Shown here: positions 16,389 to 25,206 of the stretch, piece after piece
Numbering within the stretch: the stretch's first letter is position 1
Layout: every line of letters begins with the position of its first letter
Source of the DNA: an uncultured Paracoccaceae bacterium
GTDB taxonomy: Bacteria > Pseudomonadota > Alphaproteobacteria > Rhodobacterales > Rhodobacteraceae
Direction of reading: 5' to 3'
Length of the DNA stretch: 64,000 bases
Assembly: GCA_947497185.1 (NCBI GenBank)
Contig: CANMFL010000006.1
Span: 1 to 64,000, forward strand
Notes under the pieces: model-generated
The model's input: only the letters and a program-made list of their open reading frames with translations
What the model was told of the DNA's origin: nothing
Database searches by the model: none
Position numbers and translations under genes: made by a program

Positions 16389-16939
16389 GCAACCCAGACC
16401 CGAGAGATGAACTGGTAACGCACTTGCCAGCGCTAAGGGCGTTCGCACTGAGTTTGACGCGCAACCGCGCGACTGCGGATGATATGATGCAAGACACAGT
16501 CCTCAAGGCATGGACGAATATCGAGAAATTCAAACCAGGCACCAATATGCGGGCTTGGTTATTTACCATTCTTCGCAACAATTTTTACACCAGCCGTCGC
16601 AAGTTGAACCGCGAAGTTGCTGACGTGGATAATGTGTTTTCAGACAAGCTGTCGGTCAAGCCAGACCATGATGGTCGCCTTCAAATGCGGGACTTCAAAG
16701 TTGCTTTCGAACAACTGCCTGACGAACAACGCGAGGCATTGATTTTGGTCGGGGCGTCCGGTTTCTCGTATGATGAAGCTGGCGAGATGTGTGGCGTGGC
16801 GACTGGCACCATCAAAAGCCGCGTGAACCGCGCTCGCGCACGGCTGACGGAATTGCTGGAACTTGACGACGACGAAGCGTTGGAGTTGACCGACACTGCA
16901 ACCAAAGCTGTCGTTGGCGGCACAGGGACTACGTCGTGA
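16385..16939 (+). CDS. ecfG: EcfG-family ECF sigma factor of the general stress response
   Basis: The 184-residue sigma factor has region 2 (LPALRAFALSLTRNRATADDMMQDTVLKAWTNIEKF, with RAWLFTILRNNFY) and region 4 (FEQLPDEQREALILVGASGFSYDEAGEMCGVATGTIKSRVNRARARL). It lies between nepR and a HisKA_2 kinase with four-base overlaps on both sides, the classical organisation of the alphaproteobacterial general stress locus. It should recognise the GGAAC-N16/17-NGTT promoters found throughout 14.9-24.1 kb and at 43.0 kb. Confidence 0.93.
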   Translation: MSNPDPRDELVTHLPALRAFALSLTRNRATADDMMQDTVLKAWTNIEKFKPGTNMRAWLFTILRNNFYTSRRKLNREVADVDNVFSDKLSVKPDHDGRLQMRDFKVAFEQLPDEQREALILVGASGFSYDEAGEMCGVATGTIKSRVNRARARLTELLELDDDEALELTDTATKAVVGGTGTTS

Positions 16940-18642
16940 TAAAGGCGAAATGGTATAACAGTTTGCGCGTGCAAATCGTGCTGCTGTTGACGCTTGCGCT
17001 TTTTCCACTGGCAGCTGTCGCGATCTATCAAACCAACCGCGTCGAGAGTGAATCGGCGCGGAATGCGGAACTGGCGCTTCTGGCCTTAACGCGCAGTGCC
17101 GCAAAGGAAGAAGAACTGTTCATCCAACGCGCCTTGGGCGTCGCGCGGTTTTTTGGAACAGTCGTCTCGGACTTCACGGACGATCCGGCCGCGTGTAGTC
17201 GTGATCTGGAACGGTTCATCGCTAATAATAGCAACTACAGCTTCATGGGCGTTCTGCCACCGTCTGGGGTAATGACCTGCTCATCCGCTGGCAGTGAATT
17301 TGATGCGGCGAGCGGCCCGTATTTCGAAGAGTTAATGAAAACGCAGCAGCGGATGATTGTTGCCAATCGTCGCGGTCCCCTTAGTCAGGAATCTATTTTC
17401 AACATCTCGGAGCCTTTTGAGGTGGATGGCGAATTCGCAGGGTTCATTTCAATCTCGATCCCTCATCGCGGCATGCCTAAAGCTTCTGAGAATTTAGAGG
17501 AATTGGGACTAATTGAGTTACTGACGTTCAATTCCAACGATGAAATTCTGACCGCTCGTAATAGTCTTGAAAAAGCCCAGTTAGAAATGCCAGCCGACCG
17601 GACGGTCGGTAATCTGCGTATTTTGAGTGGTCTCGCATTTGAAGGACTGAACGGAAACGGCGAACGCCGAACGTATACCGTCGTGCCGATTCAAGGCAGC
17701 GGTGCAACTGTGCTAGGCGTTTGGAAAACCGACGAGAGCCCGATAGGGGCGATCAGCAGTTTTGTCCAACCTGCCGTGTTCCCGATCCTGATGTGGGTGG
17801 CGAGCATGGCCGTTGCGATGTTGTCGATCTATACTTTGGTGCTGCGTCACATCACGCATCTACGCCGCAACATGGATGAGTTTGCCGAAAGCCGCAGTAT
17901 CCAGACTTCGACTTACCGAGGCGCAATGCCGAACGAACTGCAATCACTCGCGAGAAACTTTGATCGTATGACGGACGACATCGTGCGTGAAGAAGCCGAA
18001 CTTGAAGACATGGTGCGCGAAAAAAATGTGCTGATCAAAGAGGTTCATCACCGAGTCAAAAATAACCTTCAGCTGATTTCATCGATTATGAACATGAAGA
18101 TACGCGCAGCGCAGCAAGACGAGACAAAATCAGTCCTCATGCGGCTGCAAGATCGTGTTCTCAGCCTCGCATCCATTCACCGCGATCTTTATCAATCACG
18201 TCATGGCGGCATGGCTAACGTCGGTGCGTTAGTCACTGATATTGTCGAAAACTCGGTCGAGGTCGCCGCAACTGGTGACGCATCTGTCAAGATAGACACC
18301 GACATCGATCCCGTTTTGCTGTACCCGGATCAAGCTGTTCCGCTGGCGTTACTTGTGGCCGAAGGCATGACCAATGCGTTGAAATATATCGGTAGCTCTG
18401 ATGCCGAAAAGCCGTTCATTCTGGTCGCGCTGAAGCAAGATGGCGCGGAGTGCGTGTTGTCGATACGCAACTCAATCGGCCTCGCTGCTGATGTGGAAAG
18501 CACGGGGCTAGGTACAAAGCTGATCACAGCATTTTCGGTGCAACTCGGTGGAAAAATCAGTCTTGAGGAAGAAGGGTCAGCCTTCACGCTGCGGCTGCAT
18601 TTCACGATTGAGGAATTCGTGCCCGACGGTCGCGACTTCTAG
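16936..18642 (+). CDS. HisKA_2/HWE-type sensor histidine kinase, probable PhyR kinase
   Basis: The 568-residue membrane kinase starts with a transmembrane segment (VQIVLLLTLALFPLAAVAIY), a periplasmic sensing domain of about 240 residues, a second membrane segment near residue 285 (PILMWVASMAVAMLSIYTLVL) and a HAMP-like linker. The phosphoacceptor helix IKEVHHRVKNNLQLISS places the reactive His near residue 372. A compact ATPase domain with VAEGMTNALKY and GLGTKLI follows. The HRxxN helix marks the HisKA_2 class to which PhyR kinases belong. It is cotranscribed with ecfG. The periplasmic ligand is unknown. Confidence 0.9.
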   Translation: MIKAKWYNSLRVQIVLLLTLALFPLAAVAIYQTNRVESESARNAELALLALTRSAAKEEELFIQRALGVARFFGTVVSDFTDDPAACSRDLERFIANNSNYSFMGVLPPSGVMTCSSAGSEFDAASGPYFEELMKTQQRMIVANRRGPLSQESIFNISEPFEVDGEFAGFISISIPHRGMPKASENLEELGLIELLTFNSNDEILTARNSLEKAQLEMPADRTVGNLRILSGLAFEGLNGNGERRTYTVVPIQGSGATVLGVWKTDESPIGAISSFVQPAVFPILMWVASMAVAMLSIYTLVLRHITHLRRNMDEFAESRSIQTSTYRGAMPNELQSLARNFDRMTDDIVREEAELEDMVREKNVLIKEVHHRVKNNLQLISSIMNMKIRAAQQDETKSVLMRLQDRVLSLASIHRDLYQSRHGGMANVGALVTDIVENSVEVAATGDASVKIDTDIDPVLLYPDQAVPLALLVAEGMTNALKYIGSSDAEKPFILVALKQDGAECVLSIRNSIGLAADVESTGLGTKLITAFSVQLGGKISLEEEGSAFTLRLHFTIEEFVPDGRDF

Positions 18643-18689
18643 AGTCTGATCGCGCCGCGCACAGGATTTACTAAACCTTAGAAAAGAAG

Positions 18690-18717
18690 AAGGCGCGCAA
18701 ATCGATTTGCGCGCCTT
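18690..18717. terminator. Bidirectional terminator between kinase and PLDc_N genes
   Basis: AAGGCGCGCAAAT and ATTTGCGCGCCTT form a perfect 13-bp stem with a two-base loop, with T residues after it and A residues before it. It separates two convergent genes. Confidence 0.85.
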
Positions 18718-18723
18718 TCTCCT

Positions 18724-18912
18724 TTACGCAGTAGTTGCGCCCGACTTTGGTCCAGCCAAGAACCAGATGATAAAGCCAAGTATCGGCAGCACCAACACGA
18801 GCAACGTCCAAAGCACCTTGGCGCCTGTTGTCGCTGATGAGCTTAGGATCGAGATGATCGCCCAGATGTTGAGCGCCAATACAATTAAACCACCAATGCC
18901 AGCATATTCCAT
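18724..18912 (-). CDS. PLDc_N-type two-helix membrane protein
   Basis: The 62-residue protein has two membrane helices: GLIVLALNIWAIISILSS and VLWTLLVLVLPILGFIIWFLAGP. The second ends in the FxxWxxxGP-like motif of the phospholipase D N-terminal (PLDc_N) family, which occurs alone in many stress-induced small proteins. The start at 18912 has a GAGGAGA ribosome site. A perfect EcfG promoter lies upstream at 18949-18973, so it is likely part of the general stress regulon. Confidence 0.8.
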   Translation of the reverse strand: MEYAGIGGLIVLALNIWAIISILSSSATTGAKVLWTLLVLVLPILGFIIWFLAGPKSGATTA

Positions 18913-18948
18913 TCTACGTCTCCTCGGTTGTGAAGTTGTTGCTAAATC

Positions 18949-18973
18949 AACGCGTGAGCGTTGAAATTGTTCC
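18949..18973 (-). promoter_or_regulatory. EcfG-type promoter for the PLDc_N gene
   Basis: On the minus strand GGAAC (18969-18973), exactly 16 bases and CGTT (18949-18952) match the full consensus. It is divergent from the csbD-like promoter at 19019. Confidence 0.7.
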
Positions 18974-19018
18974 GTGGAGCGGACAATCGCTGTTGTATGC
19001 GAATTTGCGCGACAGCTC

Positions 19019-19043
19019 GGAACGAATTTCACTGTTCGGTGTT
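19019..19043 (+). promoter_or_regulatory. EcfG-type promoter for the CsbD-like gene
   Basis: GGAAC (19019-19023), 16 bases and TGTT (19040-19043) lie about 85 bases before the start at 19127. Confidence 0.6.
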
Positions 19044-19126
19044 GGGTCATCATCAAGGGGCGACAGACCGCCTCATGCGTCTAGCAACGACCAGCCAGAC
19101 GTTAACTTTTAAGGAAGGAACGCGTA

Positions 19127-19330
19127 ATGAATTGGGATCAAGTTCAAGGTAAATGGAAAGAAGTAAAAGGTAATGCCAAGGCGAAGTGGGGCGATCTGAC
19201 AGACGATGATCTGGCAGAAATCGACGGTAAACGCGACGCGCTCGAAGGCAAGATCCAGGCCAAATACGGCAAGTCCAAGGAACAAGCGAAAAAAGAGGTC
19301 GACGATTTTTTGAACTCGTCGGACATCTAA
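19127..19330 (+). CDS. CsbD-family stress protein
   Basis: The 67-residue hydrophilic protein begins MNWDQVQGKWKEVKGNAKAKWGDLTDDDL and ends in a helix rich in Lys and Glu, the complete CsbD signature. CsbD proteins are strongly induced by general stress in many bacteria, but their molecular role is not settled. The start has an AAGGAAGGAA ribosome site. An EcfG promoter precedes the gene and a strong terminator follows it, so it is a single-gene transcript. Confidence 0.92.
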   Translation: MNWDQVQGKWKEVKGNAKAKWGDLTDDDLAEIDGKRDALEGKIQAKYGKSKEQAKKEVDDFLNSSDI

Positions 19331-19350
19331 ATATCATAGATATCTCTGTT

Positions 19351-19378
19351 GTGGCCGGTCATTGCACCGGCCACTTTT
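19351..19378 (+). terminator. Terminator after the CsbD-like gene
   Basis: GTGGCCGGT and ACCGGCCAC form a perfect 9-bp stem around CATTGC, followed by TTTT. Confidence 0.9.
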
Positions 19379-19410
19379 GTAACTAGTGACCTGTTTGGTG
19401 GTGAAATTGT

Positions 19411-19488
19411 TGGCGAGCCGTGGAGGACTCGAACCCCCGACCTGAGAATTAGAAGTTCCCTGCTCTAATCCAGCTGAGCTAACGGCCC
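19411..19488 (-). tRNA. tRNA-Arg (anticodon UCU)
   Basis: On the minus strand the cloverleaf begins GGGCCGT with TA at positions 8-9, D-arm stem GAGC, and anticodon arm GGGAA-CTTCTAA-TTCTC giving anticodon TCT. The T-arm is GGGGG-TTCGAGT-CCTCC and the acceptor closes with ACGGCTC. Discriminator G and an encoded CCA follow (19411-19413). All stems pair, apart from a G-U in the anticodon stem and another in the T stem. Confidence 0.95.
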
Positions 19489-19635
19489 GTCGCGGCTACT
19501 CCTGTATCCGTACCGCTGAAATGTCAACTTGTTAGCACCAACATCCAACCCGCTGACTGAACGCGCCTTTAATGTATCCGGGCGGAACGGTCGGGACTAA
19601 AACTCGGTCAAGCGATCGCGCTACCTAGAAATCTG

Positions 19636-19660
19636 GGAACTTAAGCAGTCACGCGGCGTT
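19636..19660 (+). promoter_or_regulatory. EcfG-type promoter for the AI-2E transporter operon
   Basis: GGAAC (19636-19640), 16 bases and CGTT (19657-19660) match the full consensus about 75 bases before the start at 19736. Confidence 0.7.
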
Positions 19661-19735
19661 GGAGTATCACAACCGCTCTATTTGGTTTCCGAAAGATAAG
19701 ACGTTTGTGTTTCTCAGGCACGTAGAAAGTCAATT

Positions 19736-20809
19736 ATGGAAGATGATATCAAGGCCCTCAGACGTGGGGTCAACACGCTTATCACGATTTCCGCTTTCGT
19801 TCTGGCCTACTTTGCTAAGGCATTAATTCTTCCTATCGTGATCGGATTCTTGATCGCGCTCACGCTCAGTCCCATCAATCGTGCCCTGCAAAAAATCGGC
19901 ATTCCGGCCGCCGTCGGCGCGACGATCTTGATCATATTCGCGACCTTAGTCGTCGGCTCTGCTGGATATTTCGCGGGCGAGACTATACGTGTCTGGGCTC
20001 AAGATATCCCCAGCACTGCTGAAGAGTTGCGTGAGAAGCTGAGCAGCGTCAGCAGCGCTATCGACGCGATGAAAGACGTGTCCGAAGACATCGAAGAAAT
20101 GACGGCTGCCAATTCCGACGGCCCACAGCAGGCGGTTGTGGAACAAAGCCCCATCGTGAATTCCGCCTTGTCCGTGGTGGCGGGTTTGGCGACATCGGCG
20201 GGTATTTCGTTGGTTTTGGCCCTGTTTCTACTGGCGTCAGGAAATATGTTTTACGTCAAACTGGTTCAAACCTTTAGGACCGTCAGCGAACGCAAGCGCG
20301 CACTCACAACCGTTTACGATATTGAGCGTCGCGTTTCGACGTATCTCTTGACGATCACGATGATCAACGCTGGGTTGGGTGTTGTCATGACACTGGCGCT
20401 CTACGCGATGGGATTGGAGGACGCCTATGTTTGGGGCATCGCCGCGTTCTTGTTGAATTATTTGCCGATTCTGGGCGGCTTGATAGGCACGGTTTTGGTC
20501 GGCGTTCACGCGATCATATATTTCGACACATTGTCATATGCGATCATGGTTCCAATTGTTTACCAAACAATCACCGCCTTTGAAGCGAATTTCGTTACGC
20601 CATATCTTGTAGGGCGGCGCATGGAAGTTAACATTGTGGCCGTGTTCCTGACCGTTGTGCTTTGGGCTTGGCTTTGGGGAATCGCGGGGGCGCTTGTTGC
20701 GGTGCCGTTCCTGCTCGTGTTTAAAGTGGTGTGCGACAATTTCACGTCGCTTAACACCTTCGGCAACTTTCTTGGCGTTGCAGAAACCGGCGAAAGGCAA
20801 ATCCAGTGA
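19736..20809 (+). CDS. AI-2E family transporter (YdiK/PerM/TqsA-like)
   Basis: The 357-residue protein has the family layout: N-terminal membrane segments (TLITISAFVLAYFAKALILPIVIGFLIAL), a soluble helical stretch around residues 90-130, and a C-terminal group of membrane helices with AAFLLNYLPILGGLIG and AFEANFVTPYLVGRRMEVN. The family includes autoinducer-2 exporters and sodium/proton antiporters, and the substrate here is unknown. A perfect EcfG promoter precedes it. It overlaps the phosphodiesterase-like gene by four bases (GTGA). Confidence 0.87.
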   Translation: MEDDIKALRRGVNTLITISAFVLAYFAKALILPIVIGFLIALTLSPINRALQKIGIPAAVGATILIIFATLVVGSAGYFAGETIRVWAQDIPSTAEELREKLSSVSSAIDAMKDVSEDIEEMTAANSDGPQQAVVEQSPIVNSALSVVAGLATSAGISLVLALFLLASGNMFYVKLVQTFRTVSERKRALTTVYDIERRVSTYLLTITMINAGLGVVMTLALYAMGLEDAYVWGIAAFLLNYLPILGGLIGTVLVGVHAIIYFDTLSYAIMVPIVYQTITAFEANFVTPYLVGRRMEVNIVAVFLTVVLWAWLWGIAGALVAVPFLLVFKVVCDNFTSLNTFGNFLGVAETGERQIQ

Positions 20810-21909
20810 CGTTAGCAATTCTTGCAACAATCCTTTGGCTACTGCTGATATGTGTCGCACTCTCAACGTTCTTGCCGATGACAAAACTTCCGTATGGTTT
20901 TGTCCAGGGGATTGGTTTTTTCCGCCTTCAGACGCTGGTGCTGACGATACTGGTAGCCGTTGTCGCGGTCATGTCGTTTGACGGCGCGCACCGGATTTGG
21001 TTGGTCGCACTCGCGATTGTACTGACGTTGGTAAACTCTATCTATATCGCAAAATTCACGCCCATTTGGCGCGTACAATCACACGAACCTGATGAGGCAA
21101 TTTCCGACGTAGACAAGCGGACGGTCTCGATCCTCGCGAGCAACGTTAAGATGTCAAACCGCGCGTACCATCGGTTCAATCAAATGGTCCGCGAAGAAGC
21201 ACCTGACATTTTGATCGTCGTAGAAGTTGACCAACCTTGGCTCGACGGTATCGAAGAGATTAAGTCCTTGTTCGCCGAGAAGATCGAAGTGCCATTTGAT
21301 ACAGGTTACGGCATGGCGCTGTATTCGCGTTTCCCGTTGGGGCAAGTCGACATCGCAGAACTTGTCACCGAAGGCGTGCCGTCCATCCGCGCGGCGGTTC
21401 AACTGCCGGCGGGATCATGGTTCCGTATTTTCGCAGTGCACCCTGAACCGCCAGTCCCGAATATGGATACTAAAGGGCGAGACAGTGAAATCGCGCTTGC
21501 TGGGCTTAAAGCGCAGTCGGATTCCTTGCCCGTCGTGATTGCGGGTGATTTGAATGATGTCGCTTGGTCCACGACGACGCGCCGTTTTCAACGCCTTTCG
21601 GGCCTGTTAGACCCGCGCGTCGGCCGCGGTTTTTACGCGACATTTCACGCCATGATACCTTGTTTTCGCTGGCCGCTTGATCACTTGTTTCATGACGCAA
21701 AGTTTCGGCTGCTCGACATGCGGCGCCTCGCGCCGATTGGGTCGGATCACTTTCCTATGTTTTTCTCTCTCGCGTTGACCGAAACCGAAGGGGATAACGT
21801 TCTTCCTGAACCTCCGCGAGATGGCGAGAAAGAGGACGTTGATGAGATGATTGATGATGCGAAGGCCGAAGAGCGCGCACCGATTGGGACGGAATGGGAG
21901 AAAGACTAA
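20806..21909 (+). CDS. Endonuclease/exonuclease/phosphatase-superfamily membrane protein
   Basis: The 367-residue protein starts at a GTG overlapping the previous stop. It has three N-terminal membrane helices (first LAILATILWLLLICVALSTFL) and then the EEP domain: VSILASNVKMSNRAYHRF, DILIVVEVDQPWLDG, the metal and catalytic motif IAGDLNDVAWS, and the terminal IGSDHFPMFFSLAL. It ends in a Glu/Asp-rich tail. Related proteins are annotated as membrane-bound DNase or phosphodiesterase. Its place behind a stress promoter suggests an envelope or DNA repair role, which is inference. Confidence 0.8.
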   Translation: MTLAILATILWLLLICVALSTFLPMTKLPYGFVQGIGFFRLQTLVLTILVAVVAVMSFDGAHRIWLVALAIVLTLVNSIYIAKFTPIWRVQSHEPDEAISDVDKRTVSILASNVKMSNRAYHRFNQMVREEAPDILIVVEVDQPWLDGIEEIKSLFAEKIEVPFDTGYGMALYSRFPLGQVDIAELVTEGVPSIRAAVQLPAGSWFRIFAVHPEPPVPNMDTKGRDSEIALAGLKAQSDSLPVVIAGDLNDVAWSTTTRRFQRLSGLLDPRVGRGFYATFHAMIPCFRWPLDHLFHDAKFRLLDMRRLAPIGSDHFPMFFSLALTETEGDNVLPEPPRDGEKEDVDEMIDDAKAEERAPIGTEWEKD

Positions 21910-21951
21910 GCCTTGTCTGGGTTGGCGCTGATTGAAGGCAACAGCCTTGCT

Positions 21952-22761
21952 TTAAACAGCTAACTCGCTAGGGAATTCAGTCGTTTCAACGCCCTTCGCT
22001 AACAACATCGCATTTCCCCGTTCCGTGAGGTCGGTAATGAACGCAAATTGGTCACGAGGTTCAAACGGGTAGGCTTTCACTTGGTACGTTATGCCTACGG
22101 GCGTGTTTTTCGCAACGACTATGATAGCGCGATCGAGGTTAAGGAACTGGCTGGTGCGGGCCACGTCGCGCAAGCGTTCTGCAACACCCTCGGTGGGTTG
22201 ACCGCGCGCGACGAAAAAATCTGCGACACACATTAGCGTACTGTCACCATCGTTCCCGTTAATAATGTTGTGGGTCCAAATACGGTCGTGGGGGATCGTC
22301 ACGATATTATCGTCCGGTGTGCGCAGTTGGAATGCCCGCATTCCGACGGTTATCACTTCACCGTAATTCTCACCGACGCGCACCCAGTCACCAAGCCGAT
22401 ATGGTTTTTCAAAGAGCGCAACAAGTCCGGCAATCACTGCGCTGGCTAAGTCTTTGAGGGCAAAACCAATTGCGACACTCAGTGCTCCTGCGATCAGGAC
22501 GAAATTTTGCAATGTGACGTTGAAAATTAGAGGCACCAGCCAAACAATCACGCCAATAATCAAGAGGACACGTGTGATCGGGATCGCGTTTAATGTGCCT
22601 TGGCGCAGACCCGCAGGTAGACGTTCCGCGACAACTGGTAGGACTTTTTCTATCGTTTTAAACAGCACCCACGCCAGAATGATAACCACGATGCCTTCCG
22701 AGATCACCCAGACCGACAGCGTATTGAACAAATTAGCGAATTTATCGACCTGGTCTTCCAT
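21952..22761 (-). CDS. MscS-family mechanosensitive channel
   Basis: The 269-residue channel has an N-terminal membrane helix, TM2, and the pore-lining TM3 (VLIAGALSVAIGFALKDLASAVIAGLVALFEKPY). The beta domain motif YRLGDWVRVGENYGEVITVGMRAFQLRTPDDNIVTIPH follows. It opens on membrane tension to release osmolytes. It lies eight bases downstream of an uncharacterised gene in the same direction, so the two probably form an operon. Confidence 0.92.
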   Translation of the reverse strand: MEDQVDKFANLFNTLSVWVISEGIVVIILAWVLFKTIEKVLPVVAERLPAGLRQGTLNAIPITRVLLIIGVIVWLVPLIFNVTLQNFVLIAGALSVAIGFALKDLASAVIAGLVALFEKPYRLGDWVRVGENYGEVITVGMRAFQLRTPDDNIVTIPHDRIWTHNIINGNDGDSTLMCVADFFVARGQPTEGVAERLRDVARTSQFLNLDRAIIVVAKNTPVGITYQVKAYPFEPRDQFAFITDLTERGNAMLLAKGVETTEFPSELAV

Positions 22762-22769
22762 GAGGCGTC

Positions 22770-23897
22770 CTAAAGTTGATCAAGGTTAAGGCCCGCAGTG
22801 CCGAGGGCGCTGCGTATAGCGGCGTAGTGGCGCGGATTATGGCGCAACCCGTCATCGTCGATGCTGATAAATCCCAAGGATGCCAGCTTTGTCCAGATGC
22901 CTTGGGGCAGGGGCCTCGGAAGCATGTTTTCAATTGTCTCCGCTTGGCATGGTTCGTGAATAAGCAAATTTTGCAAAGCCAAACAGATCAGGGCGTGATC
23001 ATGGCTGGGCACCGACGGGCTACCTGATTGGCGCAGCCACATCGTTGCAGTGTGACCCTTGGGGGGATCTTCATCTTCAGCAGCTGCTCGGGCGTCGTTA
23101 AAGAACATTTCAATCGCGCCCCACGGCACGCCTAGACTGCGTTTGGCAAGTTTGGTGAAATAGGGGTCTTTTAATTCACCGTCCTCATTACGCTCAAAAA
23201 CGGGGTCACCTGATGCCTCGGAGCGAATATCTGTCACGCTGTAGGTCTCTGAAATAATGGGCTCCAGCAACGCGGCAAGCGCTTTATTCGTGAAGGCAGG
23301 CGTTGTGACTTGGTTGGGGAGCGACATATCAATCGCGGTGATTGCGTTCATATACCGCCACTCCCAACTGTTGCAGCCAAAGATGACTTTGCGCTTTCGC
23401 TTGGAAAATGACCTGATCAATACCCGAACATTTTCGATGCTGTCATACTGGCGCAGTAAATATTGATCAGACAGGTTAAAGATAACTGCATCAGCGTTTT
23501 CATCGTCGGGTAAGTCATCCAAGGAGGTAACAATCGGTAGTCCACGCAACCTTGCCCAATTCTGCAACAAATTTTGACGCATCGGCGGCGATACAAACAC
23601 GCGTTGTTCAATCTTTTCGTCGGACGTCGTTGCCCAATCCAAAAATTGGTTATCCAAACAGTCAAAGAGGATTCCTTGAAGTCGCTCGTGACACGCGGCG
23701 ATCAAATCCTGCTCATGTATGGAATGAAGGTCTTCGTCTTCAATATATTCCTGCTTGGCGAACCACGGTATCTTTGCCGTCAGATTTTCGAAAATATGTA
23801 CTAACGTTTGCCGCGTTTCCCCCTGCGGCCAGACATATTCGCCCAAACGGATCAGTTCGGTCGGAAAATCTGTGCTATTAGGATCGGGTTTTGACAT
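22770..23897 (-). CDS. Uncharacterised protein in operon with MscS
   Basis: The 375-residue soluble protein starts at MSKPDPNSTDFPTELIRLGEY (23897), with GGAACG before the ATG. A longer in-frame start is possible but lacks a ribosome site. No family could be named with confidence. The middle part, with SLDDLPDDENADAVIFNLSDQYLLRQYDSIENVRVLIRSF and KVIFGCNSWEWRYM, alternates hydrophobic strands and charged helices like an alpha/beta nucleotide-binding fold, but there is no Walker motif. The C-terminal 80 residues (HDHALICLALQNLLIHEP, then GIWTKLASLGFISIDDDGLRHN) look like a winged-helix domain. There is no signal peptide or membrane segment. Confidence 0.7.
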   Translation of the reverse strand: MSKPDPNSTDFPTELIRLGEYVWPQGETRQTLVHIFENLTAKIPWFAKQEYIEDEDLHSIHEQDLIAACHERLQGILFDCLDNQFLDWATTSDEKIEQRVFVSPPMRQNLLQNWARLRGLPIVTSLDDLPDDENADAVIFNLSDQYLLRQYDSIENVRVLIRSFSKRKRKVIFGCNSWEWRYMNAITAIDMSLPNQVTTPAFTNKALAALLEPIISETYSVTDIRSEASGDPVFERNEDGELKDPYFTKLAKRSLGVPWGAIEMFFNDARAAAEDEDPPKGHTATMWLRQSGSPSVPSHDHALICLALQNLLIHEPCQAETIENMLPRPLPQGIWTKLASLGFISIDDDGLRHNPRHYAAIRSALGTAGLNLDQL

Positions 23898-24053
23898 GTG
23901 TCGTTCCAGTTTCTGTGCAATCGTTCGCGCATCGTGACACACAGTTTGCACCTGTGACACTGCCAAACCCCTAAATATTGCGTATGGGCTTTGAATTGAC
24001 AGTTGGTAAGGTTGAAACCAATTTAGTTCCATCAAAAAAAACAAAATCTATTG

Positions 24054-24078
24054 GGAACAGAATGCAGAGATTGGTGTT
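24054..24078 (+). promoter_or_regulatory. EcfG-type promoter for the PRC-barrel gene
   Basis: GGAAC (24054-24058), 16 bases and TGTT (24075-24078) lie 55 bases before the start at 24133. Confidence 0.6.
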
Positions 24079-24132
24079 CTCTATTCGAAGCTGATGCAAA
24101 CACTGCAGCGGCCATACTATAGGAGAAAGACC

Positions 24133-24981
24133 ATGAAAAATTTTGTAGCAACTACAGCAGTAGCACTTATTCTTGGGACATCTGCATACGCTGAAGGCCA
24201 CACTGGTGCGTTTTCAGATATGACATTCGACGCGGCGACAAACCTCAATGCGTCCGAGTTGATCGGGATGCGTGTTTACGCGTCAGAAGCAGACTTTGAT
24301 GGTGTGACCATCGCTGAAAACGGCGAAACCGAATGGGACGATATCGGCGAAATTAACGAGATCGTTCTGACACGTGACGGCGAAGTGCAATCCGTGATTG
24401 TTGGCGTTGGTGGCTTCCTCGGCATAGGCGAAAAGAACGTCGCCGTTGCAATGGATAGCATCCAGTTCGTAGCTGAAGATGGCGATGCAAACGACTACTT
24501 CTTGGTCGTGAATTCGAACCAAGTTGGTGTCGAAGAAGCCCCAGCCTACGAGTACAACGCACCGATGTCCGACATGGACCACGACGGTATGGATACAGAA
24601 AACGCTGATATGGACGCTGCCGAAGTCGACGAAACCGATATAGCTGAAGAGCGTACACCGCTGACCGCACCGATGATGGAGCGTGATGGCTACGCGACAG
24701 CCATGACCGAAGACCTAACCGCCGAAGACCTGACTGGCGCCCGTGTTTACGGGGTGAACGACGAAGATGTTGGTGAGGTTTCTGAACTGCTGGTGACAGC
24801 CGACGGGACACTTGATCGCGCAATCATCGACGTAGGTGGTTTCCTTGGGTTGGGCGAAAAGCCGGTATCCGTTCCGATGGATGAATTGCAGATCATCCGT
24901 TCCGATGACGGCAGCGACTTCCGCGTCTACATTGAAAGCTCGCAAGAAGCTCTCGAAGCACAGCCTGAATACGAAGGCTAA
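24133..24981 (+). CDS. Exported protein with two PRC-barrel domains
   Basis: The 282-residue protein has a Sec signal peptide (MKNFVATTAVALILGTSAYA) and an AGGAGAAAG ribosome site before the ATG at 24133. Two PRC-barrel repeats follow. The first is near residues 36-125 (LIGMRVYASEADFDGV, then GEINEIVLTRDGEVQSVIVGV, GGFLGIGEKNVAVAMDSIQF). The second is near 195-280 (LTGARVYGVNDEDVGEVSELL, then GGFLGLGEKPVSVPMDELQI). An acidic linker rich in Asp and Met joins them. Such periplasmic PRC proteins are typical stress-induced envelope proteins of alphaproteobacteria with unknown chemistry. A strong terminator follows. Confidence 0.85.
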   Translation: MKNFVATTAVALILGTSAYAEGHTGAFSDMTFDAATNLNASELIGMRVYASEADFDGVTIAENGETEWDDIGEINEIVLTRDGEVQSVIVGVGGFLGIGEKNVAVAMDSIQFVAEDGDANDYFLVVNSNQVGVEEAPAYEYNAPMSDMDHDGMDTENADMDAAEVDETDIAEERTPLTAPMMERDGYATAMTEDLTAEDLTGARVYGVNDEDVGEVSELLVTADGTLDRAIIDVGGFLGLGEKPVSVPMDELQIIRSDDGSDFRVYIESSQEALEAQPEYEG

Positions 24982-25020
24982 TATCTTAGAGTAACGAGAT
25001 ACTAATTACTCTCGTGATCG

Positions 25021-25050
25021 CCCCTCCCGTTTATTCGGGAGGGGCATTTC
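25021..25050 (+). terminator. Terminator after the PRC-barrel gene
   Basis: CCCCTCCCG and CGGGAGGGG form a perfect 9-bp stem around TTTATT, followed by a short T-containing stretch. Confidence 0.85.
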
Positions 25051-25177
25051 TGTTGTTGATTTGGATTTGAAGTCTCGCGACGGATCAGACCGCACATGTT
25101 TTCCCCCAGCGTGCGCGTAGTCCTTTTTAGTAGTCCCTAAGCTACACTTTGAAACCTTACGAATTTCCACATGCAAC

Positions 25178-25206
25178 TTGACAAACGGATATTGAATAGT
25201 ACAAAT
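25178..25206 (+). promoter_or_regulatory. Sigma70-type promoter for the MFS gene
   Basis: TTGACA (25178-25183) is spaced 16 bases from TACAAA (25200-25205). The -10 element lies inside the operator palindrome at 25195-25216, so a bound repressor would block it. Confidence 0.5.
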
